From Sclerodactyla briareus (Eukaryota > Echinodermata > Holothuroidea > Dendrochirotida > Sclerodactylidae): 64,000 nt of DNA. The notes below the pieces were generated by a model that had not been told where the DNA came from, made no database searches, and saw only the letters and a program-made list of their open reading frames with translations. Where the stretch lies: the NCBI GenBank assembly GCA_026419785.1, contig JAODTK010003699.1:310001-374000 (forward strand), given 5' to 3'. The translations under genes were made by a program, and so were the position numbers. The number at the start of each line of letters is the position of its first letter. Positions within the stretch are counted from its first letter, which is position 1. This document shows, piece after piece, positions 26,001 through 33,239 of the stretch.

Positions 26001-26111
26001 GAGCAGAACTACTTGAGAGCGCTAAGCATGGATCCTGCAAACCCAATCTTGCAGGGAAACTTGGAAAAGTTGTCACGGCTGATGAAGAAGAAAAGGAGGA
26101 AATCTCCATGA
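1830..26111 (+). CDS. TMTC1: TMTC1-like gene (ER O-mannosyltransferase with TPRs), 3' part, about 11-12 exons
   Basis: Known of the family: TMTC proteins are ER membrane proteins with a hydrophobic half (DUF1736) and C-terminal tetratricopeptide repeats, and they O-mannosylate cadherins. Seen here: exons at 1830-2020, 5831-5954, 6862-7036, 7381-7494, 7825-7968, 10330-10540, 11372-11505, (13720-13734), 18074-18207, 19582-19707, 21907-21983 and 25983-26111. Hallmarks in order are VNAWLLLCP, SYDWQVGSIPLVES, PASNLF, VGFVVAERILYIPS, LQTLPGNAKVHYNWANY, RLYPDHASAHNNLATLL, NYGVFL, PEHHV, GNNLKN, NIGGVLHLQ and GKYEEAEQNYLRAL. Order and spacing match human TMTC1 as I remember it, and splice phases agree at most junctions. 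The start codon and early membrane spans are upstream of the window. Most exons need one-base corrections to read through, so this is either a gene in error-prone sequence or a decayed copy. Assignment to TMTC1 rather than TMTC2-4 is from memory and less certain than the family. Confidence 0.85.
2021..5830 (+). other. TMTC1-like intron; no other gene seen
   Basis: About 3.8 kb between two phase-0 exons. I see no exon with supporting motifs. It contains G runs near 3041 and 5027, and a perfect 13-bp purine/pyrimidine hairpin at 5406-5434. Short reading frames here are unsupported. Confidence 0.6.
5406..5434. repeat. Perfect GC-rich hairpin
   Basis: AAAGGGGAGGGGG, a three-base ACA loop, and then the exact reverse complement CCCCCTCCCCTTT. 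All 13 stem bases pair. One strand of the stem is all purine. Confidence 0.85.
5831..5954 (+). CDS. TMTC1: TMTC1-like exon 2 (membrane span and VVAER motif)
   Basis: The acceptor is CCGTGAAG before 5831, in phase 0 to match exon 1. It reads DDSSRPLSVGLLFLVVP, then after one missing base at the CCCC near 5884 it continues IPASNLFITVGFVVAERILY. The donor is CCAAG|GTGAGT. PASNLF and VGFVVAER are strongly conserved in TMTC proteins. The final AG joins the C at the next exon start to give Ser, completing ILYIPSMG. Confidence 0.88.
6505..6705 (+). mobile_element. tRNA-derived SINE-like element
   Basis: A box A-like segment TGGCAGAGCATCC starts at 6521. A box B, GGGTTCAAATCC at 6554-6565, matches the pol III consensus. 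The spacing is tRNA-like. About 125 bases later the unit ends in an A-rich tail (6691-6701). It lies inside the intron between exons 2 and 3. I cannot define exact ends or a target duplication. Confidence 0.55.
6862..7036 (+). CDS. TMTC1: TMTC1-like exon 3 (last membrane span)
   Basis: The acceptor is CTAACAG before 6862. It begins with the C that completes Ser and then reads MGLLY. A base is missing near 6878, after which it reads LVVYGASKVSAFLPNK and a hydrophobic span FTAVFVVIILIA. A second missing base near 7010 leads to WQSRETLF. The donor is TTCAG|GTAAGC. The last span followed by W-SRE-LF-SG is the usual passage from membrane domain to TPR region in TMTC. Confidence 0.87.
7381..7494 (+). 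CDS. TMTC1: TMTC1-like exon 4 (first TPR)
   Basis: The acceptor is TTTTTGCAG before 7381 and the donor is ATCAG|GTGGGT. The exon has no frame break. The codon split from exon 3 gives Arg and then SGLQTLPGNAKVHYNWANY, QSDMGQ and AVYHYRETI. This is the first TPR of the family. Confidence 0.92.
7825..7968 (+). CDS. TMTC1: TMTC1-like exon 5 (TPR), donor embedded in a minisatellite
   Basis: The acceptor is ATGTCATCAG before 7825. The frame is intact: RLYPDHASAHNNLATLLAE, HLRTALSID and FHVNAHVNLGVMYR. Its last ~48 bases are the first copy of a 75-bp tandem array. The expected donor after TACAG reads ATAAGT instead of GTAAGT, and TAA at 7970-7972 closes the frame if it is read through. The nearest GTAAG in the next copies is at 8044. 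Confidence 0.88.
7921..10005. repeat. 75-bp minisatellite made of an exon end plus splice donor, about 28 copies
   Basis: The unit runs from GACCATTCCATGTTAATGC through CTGGGTGTAATGTACAG, GTAAGAGATGGCC and AGCAGGTTCCATTAC. The period is 75 bases in nearly all copies. Two longer spacings lie near 8607-8776, and copies past about 9827 are degraded. The first copy is the end of TMTC exon 5. Most copies keep GTAAG after ACAG or ACAT, so each looks like a usable 5' splice site. Subtypes, including an ACAGATAAGT form, are interspersed. The divisible-by-three period creates long antisense frames that are artefacts. Confidence 0.95.
10006..10329 (+). other. TMTC1-like intron remainder; nothing further seen
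   Basis: This is the intron between the minisatellite and exon 6. It has a GTTAGCTCAGAACGAGAG stretch near 10130 resembling a tRNA box A, but I find no matching box B. Confidence 0.5.
10330..10540 (+). CDS. TMTC1: TMTC1-like exon 6 (TPRs)
   Basis: The acceptor is CCCACAG before 10330 and the donor is AAACAG|GTGAGT in phase 0. Readable pieces are SIEQAVVDRARTYEAAVSNL, then VYHEEC, then RLRRDADL, then DNYGVFLRKQ. They match the family pattern of a TPR followed by NNYGVFL. Several one-base breaks are needed near 10345, 10473 and 10510. Confidence 0.75.
10541..11371 (+). other. TMTC1-like intron; nothing further seen
   Basis: AT-rich in its centre (10790-10950). No repeat family or exon recognised. 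Confidence 0.5.
11372..11505 (+). CDS. TMTC1: TMTC1-like exon 7 (TPR)
   Basis: The acceptor is TCTCTGCAG before 11372, in phase 0. It reads VKEQMATS, GPEHHVTT, then in a shifted frame NLGLLERQQGR, then in another LAESWYLR. The donor is CTGAG|GTTGGT. HHV, NLG-L and AE-WY-R fall in the order expected for the TMTC TPR following NYGVFL. About two one-base breaks are needed. GCAGG|GTGGGG at 11475 is an alternative donor but would drop the AESWYLR match. Confidence 0.7.
11506..13719 (+). other. TMTC1-like intron; nothing recognised
   Basis: I see no exon or repeat family I can name. Text from 11860 to 12270 has phrases such as GGTCAAAGGTCC that recall the AGGTCA-rich family found at 33240-40067. 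Confidence 0.4.
13720..13734 (+). CDS. TMTC1: Candidate 15-nt microexon of the TMTC1-like gene
   Basis: The 15 bases lie between a pyrimidine-rich acceptor (TTTCTTTTTAGCAG) and a consensus donor (GTGAGT). Exon 7 ends in AG and exon 8 begins with G, so inserting 15 bases keeps frame and codes R-I-S-L-T-R-A. Adding these five residues brings the spacing between the AE-WY-R and A-L-YE motifs closer to human TMTC1. It remains a candidate because so short a match can arise by chance. Confidence 0.4.
13880..14860 (+). repeat. Dispersed noncoding repeat, ATTTGCAT-type 3' portion
   Basis: This block carries CTAATTTGCATAATTTATGC and related phrases several times, then GAAGTTGAATATTGTGTC and GACACTGGGG, and ends near GATCGCCTTGT. 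The same ordered phrases occur at 36340-36620 and 38770-40067. It contains no reading frame of note and sits in the intron before exon 8. Confidence 0.7.
14861..18073 (+). other. TMTC1-like intron; SINE tail and scattered repeats
   Basis: The only items I can name are a short repeat tail at 16140-16240 and a duplicated phrase TTCCTTGCAGAGCC at 16719 and 16900. No convincing exon. Confidence 0.45.
16140..16240 (+). mobile_element. SINE/LINE 3' tail with (ATT)n
   Basis: GTAAAGCGCATTGGG is followed by GCGCTATATAATTTTAATT and then an ATT microsatellite. The AAGCGC...GCGCTATATAA tail followed by ATT repeats recurs at the end of the tRNA-type SINE at 49840-49895, so this is probably the same tail. 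Confidence 0.55.
18074..18207 (+). CDS. TMTC1: TMTC1-like exon 8 (TPR)
   Basis: The acceptor is CCCATGCAG before 18074. It reads AKPLLTDAAL, a broken YEG-EDVLK stretch, then clearly SAVALYPEHLELRK, matching the E-A-A-L-P---ELR segment of TMTC1. The donor is either GGAGAG|GTACTT at 18207 or GTGCCG|GTGGGT at 18232. The second would add residues reading EVLGVCPGAG. At least one base is missing near 18107. Confidence 0.65.
18208..19581 (+). repeat. Intron with tandem paragraphs of a dispersed repeat
   Basis: Two related paragraphs start near 18600 and 18905. Each has AGCTTGTAAACA-like text, CACCTGGATGG, a phrase ending CCCTATTGT and a GATCAAGCTGAAATTTTG-like phrase. The same paragraph recurs at 29240-29640 and in part at 33255-33400. 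Human TMTC1 has about 20-25 residues here that I could not find in the window. Confidence 0.6.
19582..19707 (+). CDS. TMTC1: TMTC1-like exon 9 (TPR)
   Basis: The acceptor is TATACTGCAG before 19582. It opens AYSPKQ, matching the YSKQ motif of the family, has an unclear middle, and ends GNNLKNTQDYDGAL. The donor is CTCTAAG|GTATTG. The last codons read GCT CTA AG, one base short of the GCT CTC AAG found in the duplicate copy at 20713, which would be phase 0 and match exon 10. Confidence 0.72.
19677..19778 (+). repeat. Copy 1 of an exon 9 donor duplication
   Basis: From ATACTCAGGACTATGATGG across the splice donor to ATCAAGTGA this matches 20687-20779, about 1.0 kb downstream in the same orientation. 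The shared intron text includes AATCTTCGAGAAGAAGAAG. Confidence 0.9.
19779..20686 (+). other. Intron between the two donor copies; GC-rich stretch
   Basis: 20170-20400 is pyrimidine- and CpG-rich compared with its neighbours. I see no exon with family motifs. It could be a regulatory island, but the sequence alone does not show this. Confidence 0.35.
20687..20779 (+). repeat. Copy 2 of the exon 9 donor duplication
   Basis: Repeats the last ~25 bases of exon 9, its donor (AAG|GTATCT at 20713) and ~65 bases of intron. It is preceded by short CATACT repeats (20672-20690). This copy keeps the intact coding frame at the junction. No acceptor for a complete second exon is visible just upstream. 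Confidence 0.9.
20780..21499 (+). other. TMTC1-like intron; nothing recognised
   Basis: AT-rich unique-looking text with no exon motif or repeat that I can match. Confidence 0.4.
21500..21930. repeat. Tandem repeat of the exon 10 splice acceptor, 5 copies
   Basis: The phrase TTGCCTTCTCAGGAGTACTC followed by TTCATCAG recurs with acceptor ends near 21564, 21660, 21751 (TTTCAGGATACTC), 21810 (shortened AATCAGGAGTACTC) and 21906. Linkers share ACCATGCC-CAGGTGTTGGGGGTG and GCATCATGGGAG. Only the last copy continues into the coding remainder of exon 10. Units are roughly 60-100 bases. Confidence 0.9.
21907..21983 (+). CDS. TMTC1: TMTC1-like exon 10 (TPR)
   Basis: The acceptor is the last of five repeated copies (CATTCTCAG). 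It starts EYSS, then after one missing base before 21936 reads ALAS and QLSGAFLNIGGVLHLQ. The donor is CTCCAG|GTTAGT, phase 0. N-GG---L-G followed by exon 11 GKYEEAE matches the final TPR of TMTC1. Confidence 0.85.
21984..22724 (+). other. TMTC1-like last intron, 5' part; nothing recognised
   Basis: No exon or repeat family identified before the LINE that begins near 22725. Confidence 0.4.
22725..25840 (+). mobile_element. CR1/jockey-like LINE, decayed, in the last TMTC1-like intron
   Basis: The endonuclease part (about 23005-23530) shows RKPDVIGITESWLNSDIS, VVYRQDR, VYRSPNSSQDNN and MGDFNYPDNSW. The reverse transcriptase part (about 24250-25100) shows LKSDKTPGPDRVYPFLLKS, NYRPVSLT, FLDFQKA, SGVP(Q)GSVLGP split over frames, and the catalytic FADDTKLY. 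The C-terminal part (25270-25700) shows RPHLEYAVQVWNPYF, NVQRRATRMIHCL and EWKLPENV-like text. Frames change many times, so no intact protein is encoded. The 3' end carries short CTAAA repeats near 25825. It is in the sense direction of the host gene. The PDVIGITESWL type of endonuclease fits the CR1 group. Exact ends are uncertain. Confidence 0.92.
25983..26111 (+). CDS. TMTC1: TMTC1-like last exon with stop codon
   Basis: The acceptor is CTCATATTAG before 25983, phase 0 to match exon 10. The frame is intact: GKYEEAEQNYLRALSMDP, NPILQGNLEKLSRLMKKK, ending RRKSP and TGA at 26109-26111. This matches the family ending (YYERAL, then NL-KL-RL). The lysine- and arginine-rich end has no KDEL-type signal. 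Confidence 0.92.
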   Translation, partial: GKYEEAEQNYLRALSMDPANPILQGNLEKLSRLMKKKRRKSP

Positions 26112-26938
26112 ATCGTTTGTGTTTAAGCTGCTGATCGGGATCACTTCAGTGGATCGGCCAAAGGGGGGATGTTCTTCCGAAAATTTCATCTTTTTTTTCG
26201 TCACGGTGGTGAGTATCTCTGTGAGGAAAGAGACGGGTTTTATTTCACGTGTTACTTCGTTAGGGTTAGTAGATGGACATGGGAGTGGATTCATGGACCC
26301 ATGGATCTCGAATGAGATAAACAAAATACGCTCCTTCTACAGTAGTGTTTAGACAAGCCAATATTGCTCAGTTGTCTCTGTGTGACCCAGGTGCAAGTTG
26401 GGGACCTGTGAGGACAGGCGCGGGATCACATTGTTTGTATGTCAGGATGGATATGAAATCACATATTCACGAAAACGATAATATATATGACACAATGCGA
26501 AAGACCATAAAACGTTGGTGATTGGCTTTGACAGAAGATCTTCCATACAATTTCATTCGCAGTGATAAAAATCCATTGTACACATGTTTTGTTTGATGCC
26601 TATTTGCCTAATCAGGGTTGGTTTGCTTTAATTAAAACTTTTTTTACTTTGCTCTGGGAACCAATATCCATCGTTACAAACTAAATAAGACATCAACACT
26701 GGCCCAAGCTTGGTTAACATGAATTTGTGATTTTTCACATGTGTACCAGACCTGAATCCCAACAATGGGATTACCAGCCTCAGGTCGATTATTTCACACT
26801 GACCATAGGTATCAATATATAGGGGTTCCCCGTACATACCCCACAGTAGAGTGCAGCCTGATTAGGCGGTACTTTAATACGGATTTGATGAGCTGTCCAT
26901 CCATGGTCAGGGTTGGTAGTAGAGGTCATGAGGATGTC
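26112..26938 (+). other. Presumed 3' UTR and flank of the TMTC1-like gene
   Basis: No reading frame with family motifs. I see no AATAAA signal close to the stop codon, so the transcript end cannot be placed. Confidence 0.4.
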
Positions 26939-26946
26939 ATGATGGT

Positions 26947-27089
26947 CAAGGGCACATGCCACTGTCTGAGAGTTTGGGGGGTCAAGAGCAATTGGGGGGT
27001 CCAAAGCAGTGATGAGAAACAGTTTGTGTGGGAAAAAATCAAAAGTTGGGGGAGGGGTCATGCCTGAACCCCTAGTGGCTGCGCCCTTG
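26947..27089 (-). mobile_element. hAT-type MITE, 143 bp, with 8-bp target duplication
   Basis: The left end is CAAGGGCACATGCCACT and the right end is the inverted AGTGGCTGCGCCCTTG. It is flanked by perfect direct repeats ATGATGGT at 26939-26946 and 27090-27097. An 8-bp duplication with short inverted ends is typical of the hAT superfamily. A diverged copy in the other orientation lies at 56816-56981. It encodes nothing. Confidence 0.85.
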
Positions 27090-27097
27090 ATGATGGT

Positions 27098-29239
27098 CAT
27101 GTAGTGTCCATGGTATAAGTCTACATCATCAACTTGATGTTAATAGTAATAATTGCATAATATAGTGCTAAATACAACCCACAAGAGCAATGGTCTTAGG
27201 CACTTCACATGTCAGAAAAAGGCTGGTCAAAAAGATATGTTTCAACTGTGATTTGAAACTTTTAACACATTTGCACCTTGAGGAGAGGGGTAGAGCATTA
27301 CAGTGATATTGAGGCAAGGTTGAAATATTACAATTTAAAACGATCACATAAAATCAGTGGTAGACTTGTTTTTACAACCTTGACGGACCTCTGGCTACCC
27401 ATGTGTCAATCTTTCAGCATTCCATAGTATATATTGTAATTAGTTTAATGTTTGAAAAAAAAAACATGACTCTAGGTATTACATTTAACACAGAACCATC
27501 AAGGAGGCTTAGGATTTTTGGAGACAATGTCCTCTAATTGAAATAGGATTTTTGGAGACAATGTCCTCTAGTTGAAAAAAAAGTCGGCCCAAAATAATTC
27601 AATACCGTTGTTTGTATGTCAGATAATATGTCAATGATATTATAGTTTTTTCCTCCAAGGTGCGACAGTTTTTTTTTCGTCATGATGTCATGCAGACATC
27701 ATCGCCCATTAATCCTCCAGTGTTGCCAGATGATTTGCCTCTGAAGAGAATTTAATCCGTTATCTAATCATTTATCAATTATTATATAAATATATTTAGT
27801 ATCGCCATTATACTATGTTCATCTTGCAAAACAGTCCACTGGAAATAGAAATAATAATTTTGTTTTGTAAAATATGATCTGAGCATGCAATTCGTTTTCA
27901 GAATTGAGAACCTTGGAAATTTTTCCTCAGTGAATAATTTCATATATACTGAAATAATCTTGCCAATATACCTTTGATTTTCAGTCACAGCTTGACATTT
28001 TAGGTCATTCTAGCAAACTTGCCAACTTCTTTTATCTGCCTTGATATTTATCACATTTTATTCAATGTAACCAGTTCATGGAGTAATTTTATTTTATGCA
28101 AATATTGGCTTGTATACGTATTATCCATTTCAAATTGTTAGATATATTCTGTTGTCTAGTATGTACACAGTGACTCAGTTCTAATGCAACTATAGTGTTT
28201 TGGGGCTTGTGTGTATTTTATACCAGATATTTACCGAATATTAATCTTGTATTTCTATTTCTCATACATTCATATCGGGTGGTCAGAAGACGGGACATTC
28301 TCACCAGGGTCACGAGAGGTCTCACTTTTTTTTTTTTTTCGCAGTGATAGTACAAACTAGAGGCTGATCTTTTTTTTACACACATAGAAATGATCTTGAC
28401 AACAAAAAGAGTGTATCCTCAGATAGGCTACCTGTGCAAAACCAGCATAGTTCATTATGGTGGGATATCAGAATTAATCGACTTTGACCTTGTGGCTGGA
28501 TGATGCAACATGCGCTCGAAGTTGTGTCATTATTTACCTGCTCTTGGGCCTTTAGGTGTTGTCGCAACTACTCTGCAATGTTTTTGTGGAATAGTGTTTT
28601 ATTCAAGCTTGTATTTATTCCATCCCAGATGAGTAAAATGTGTAGTTCCAAGTACTATAGTGTAACTAACCTGTTTTAAAAATTTGTATCAAAGTGAATA
28701 TCGCAAATTACTCAATGCCCATTTTAGTCAATTGTCAACTGACTCAATGCCCATTTTAGTCAATTGTCAACTGTCGACACTATTATATTTAAAAAACACA
28801 ACTTTTCACAAAACAATGTTGTTTTTCAAATGAAAATCTTTTTTTATTCCCTGCATTTCTGTTTAATTCCAATCCAATCAACTTGACCATTTATTGACTA
28901 GTAACTAACATGCAAAGTAGCACTCTTATTTTCAAATATGCATATAAAATTTCATATTTAACTGAATTCTTGTTTATTAAGTATTTCATGTTCCTCAAAC
29001 TTTGCACCCATAAACAAATATGGTCACAAAGCAATTGGTCAGAAGCAATCCTCCTCAGTGGAATACAAGGCTTTATAGATTCCTGAAATTTGTGTTAGCA
29101 AAAGTATTTACTTCCATTTTTCAGCCTGGTAAATAACTCATGCAGAGATACTGTTTTTTGATTCCTTGACAAGTCCAGAGGCACATCTATGCATTCATGA
29201 CACTGTTTGTGTGTGTGTATGTATATATGTTGGTGTATG
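27098..29239. other. Intergenic; two small tandem duplications
   Basis: Contains an imperfect duplication of AGGATTTTTGGAGACAATG near 27507 and 27546, and a perfect 32-bp duplication at 28710-28773. No gene is supported. Confidence 0.5.
28710..28773. repeat. Perfect 2 x 32-bp tandem duplication
   Basis: Two identical 32-base units, each starting ACTCAATGCCC and ending TCAATTGTCAACTG, directly adjacent (28710-28741 and 28742-28773). Confidence 0.95.
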
Positions 29240-29650
29240 TGAGCTTATCTTGTAAACAACAATAACTTGAACCCCACACCTGGATGGATGGCTCATACTT
29301 GGTACGAGGGTCCAGAATGTATTTGAACTCTATTGTTTTGGGGTCAGGTTCAAATGTCCAACCAGGTCAACGTCTGAGAACCTTGTGAACACATTAAGTC
29401 CAGAATGTTGGTTCATCAAGCTGAAATTTAGTGTAGCGCTTCTCTGTGGGAATTACGAAAACCCATTGTAAAGAAACCCTATTGTGTTTAGATTGGGGAC
29501 AATTTTCAGAGTTTTGAAACAGTCAGCCACCCCACCTGGATGGATCCAGCTCTTGCTAGGTACATTGGTTCCCCTTAATGAGCACATGGGCCCTATTGTT
29601 TTGGGGTCAGATTGTGAGGTCAAAAATCGTACTTGATCAGTCAGACTATT
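29240..29650 (+). repeat. Dispersed repeat paragraph
   Basis: Contains CTTGTAAACAACAATAACTTG, CACCTGGATGGATGGC, TCAAGCTGAAATTTAGTG and CTATTGTTTTGGGGTCAG twice over. The same phrases in the same order occur at 18600-19100 and partly at 33255-33400. Confidence 0.7.
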
Positions 29651-30799
29651 CAAGGAATCACTAAGCCTTTGCTTTCTGGTTATTTCAAACTTTAATTTCA
29701 GGTTGAGAAGCAATGATTTCATATGTCGGAGCAAGATTTCATAGAACCTCACAGAGAATGGAAAAATCAGCTATAAAAATGATTCAATCATTGGTAAATC
29801 ATGCCAATCATGGTAGGATTTTTCCCTGATATTTATTTTTAATTCTGGCTTCTGTAAAATTGCTACTGTTTTGTATGTTGACAAGTTGTTTCATATTCCT
29901 CCGGAAATGGGGAAAATCAGCTATAAAAAATGAATACACATAAATTTAAAAAAAATAATTACTCTAGGAACATACTTGAGATCTTTAACAACCTTTCAGT
30001 GCACACTCTGCCTGTTTGACACATTTATTTATTCGTCGAATATAATATTAACTGCTCTGACTCCCAAAATATTTCACTCTAATCTATACTTTTTGGGTCT
30101 GAAATTATTTGTTTTTTTGTTTTTAAACCCAGGTTTTTGCTATTTATTTTGTATCCCTGCCAATAAATCACCTTCTTTACCGGCCGCCCGCTTGTTGTTT
30201 GATACGTATAAGTGCGTGGTAGAACTGATCACGGAGCGTTTGATTAAAAGTAAAAATTATAGATTTTCCCCTGTTGAATGAAACTAACATCAAGTTTTTG
30301 TGGCCTATTGGAGAACATTCCTTGAGTTTACACATTTATGACTAAATCCACTGATGCCGTTTTAATTTTTTTAAATGGCAAATTTTGTTGGTTCCTCTTC
30401 AAAACAGGTGAATTAATCAGTTTCAACAGGAAACTGTGATTCATTGCCCATGTTTGCAGCAAAACGTTATGATCTTGTACTCCTTTTCTCAACAATCTGT
30501 ATTTATATTAGTCACCGCTCCGGGAAAAACCATCACCTCAATCAGCATTAAAACTCATCACCATATGCGAATCGCATCAAGCTCTGAAACAAAAGACCGG
30601 CTCGGATATCAGCATATATAGAGTGTAGGCTCAGTAGAGGGGTGGGGCTTGTTCTTTTCATTCTCCAAGCCCTCTGCAGCCTCCCTACACGCCCTCTTAA
30701 TCTCCCTTGGGCTGGGGGGTCATGGGTTATGTCATACCATCCTGACCACCTATGGGAGGAGTGGGCACTTGTCAATTTTGAAGCCTCTCCTATCCTCCA
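29651..30799. other. Intergenic; nothing recognised
   Basis: AT-rich text with only short unsupported reading frames. I see no exon motif. Confidence 0.4.
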
Positions 30800-31230
30800 G
30801 CAGGGTGAGTCATTGAAGGGTAATGAATTATTGTATATTGACTACATTTCTTGAAAATGAATAACAAATTGCTAATTATGTCATCTAATTCGCATATTTC
30901 ATGTGTTCTCAGATTTTTTACAAACTTGGTGGATATGGTCTCCAACCTAAATCTTGGTAACTTGAGGTCATTCAATCAATCTACTAGTGATATTTCATGA
31001 TTTTTCCAACTTTTTTTCAATGAAACGTATTGAACGTGGTCTCTCGTTGGTCATGAGATATTCAGAATTAGGAATGGGTCACTGGGAGTCAGGTTTTTTT
31101 TTGCACAGTTATGCAATCTCACATTTAGTCACTTTTTCTCAAAAATGGGTAGTTCCTGCTCAGCAATTAGTCCAATTGATTGAAAGTGAGACGTGGTCAT
31201 TTGTCATTTATTGGTTTGTAATTACATAGT
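30800..31230 (+). repeat. Fragment of the ATTTGCAT/AGGTCA repeat family
   Basis: Phrases such as CTAATTCGCATATTTCATG, TTGAGGTCATTC and GGGTCACTGGGAGTCAGG recall those at 13985-14220 and 37380-37520. It is weaker and more broken than the other copies. Confidence 0.5.
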
Positions 31231-33239
31231 TGTAATGCACGTAGGAGTGTAAACTGTAGTCCACTCATATTCTTGTAGATTCTGCTTGTTATTTTTTTTT
31301 TTGGTTATATGCTACCTGGCATTTTGTTCTCTGTGAACTCTAGAGCAGGTTGGTCAGATAGTAATGGAATATATAAACAGGAGTAACTACTGATAGCGAG
31401 ACAGGCGAGAGAATTAGCGTCTGAGAACCCTATTGATTGTCCAGTTACATATCGTATGGTCCTAGTAAAATATGGTCGGTGTTGTTATGATTATTCGAAT
31501 AGGCCTGGTATATGTCATTTTGCATTTTCCGAGAGTAATAAACAATATTTAAAGTTTTGAGTCGTCATGAAAACCTATATGTATACTGACATTTATCCTT
31601 CTGGTAACATTGGTACAAATAATCGTTTGAACTTCTGTTTGTATATTATATTATACTATTCATGTACTTCTCGGGATTGATACCCGGTATGTCGCGAATG
31701 TTGGTGCTGGAATGGTCACACATTCAACCTCAGGACCCTAATCTATGCTCCTCCTTCTACCATAAGACTCTACAGTGAATATGTTGACTTTGCCTGCACG
31801 GTTGTCATGTGACAGATTTGATTTGGAACTGACACAGGTGGAAAGAGGGGCATATCAAAGCCCCACACCCGGAATTTGGAGGTGCTAGCATGTTGAGATG
31901 TTTGAAATTGCTTTGAGAAAGTTGGGGGAAACAATGCGAAGGCCGTCCCATGACCCTAGCTACGAAACAAAATGTTGCCCAGTACTGACTGTGTCTATCA
32001 GTACACACACGGATCAGCTGTATTCCTGTCCGGAGTGCGCTACATGACCATTGGCCGGCGTGACCCGTTCAGTCTTGAGTTTTTTTGAGAAGTCTTCATG
32101 GGCCACTTTCCTCATCCACGCGGCCTTTTGTCACTGGTAGTTGGCTACCGGAAGAGGTGGGCGGACATACGAACTTTCCGACTGAGTCTGCGCATCTAGA
32201 GCCATCTGGTTAATCTTTCAGACGGGAGAAGGCTGAGGGTCACTGCCGCGCAGTTATAACCTTTCTACGGCCTCGGGGGACTGAGAGAAACGGTGAAAGC
32301 GTATAGAGTAAATATTATATGACTCTCGCCGCGTAGTCTTTGATAGACGTTGACCAAAAAATTGAACACACTGTTGTTGACTGGGACTTGATATTTGATG
32401 GCGAAGGTATAAGGACATTATTGAAAGGGACTATGGGACAACTTATGTACAAAACTTGTCATAATGGTCCCTAGGCATTGATCAAGCTTGTTCACAGATT
32501 TTATATCATATAAGGCCATCTAGGGTCGAGAAACATAAAATTGCATAAAAAAGAATATAAGCCCGGACAGGAGCCAATTTGGTTGTTGACCACAAATGAT
32601 CATTTTCTTGGAAGGTGGTCCAACTTGAGCCAAAGGCAATCAAAAGGGGCATAATTGAGAGAAAAACTATTGTGTGGAAAAGACTTGATTGATGAGCCAT
32701 TGTGTAAAAAATTGCAACAGCATGACTTCCCACGAAACTTGAATATAGATCTTCGAAAGACAAGGATGAGTAGCCATACTAGATTTGCAATTACCAAACA
32801 TGTGACTGTCAACAGCAAATGGCATTTAGCTACAGACTTATCCGATCACATGGACCGATACCAATCTCTGCCAATTACAGAGAGCGTGTCGCGGTTCATT
32901 GCAGCGCGGTTGTACCCATGGAGGCCCAATTAGAATCTGGGGGGAGGAAACAGTTTTTTTGGTTTTTTTCATGAGCACACCAAGAAAGTTAAAAGGCCAA
33001 TGGGGTCGGACAAAAGTTCTACCGATTATTTCATGCAAGAATCGCGAAAATCTTGACTCTCTTGTTTCCAGGTTCTCATTCCGATTCCAATTCATTCGTT
33101 TCAGAGGGTCCAAACGTAGGTTTGGCTTTCATGCAGAGGTTCCAGCCTTCATCTAGGACGTCATAAGAGGGGTTTTTTGTTTTATCAGGTTGTGCCAATT
33201 AATACTCGTATCGTATGAAATTCTGTCTGAGTGTTCATT
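31231..33239. other. Intergenic; nothing recognised
   Basis: No gene or known repeat. 32030-32300 is CpG-richer than its surroundings and looks like unique sequence. I cannot assign it a function. Confidence 0.4.
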
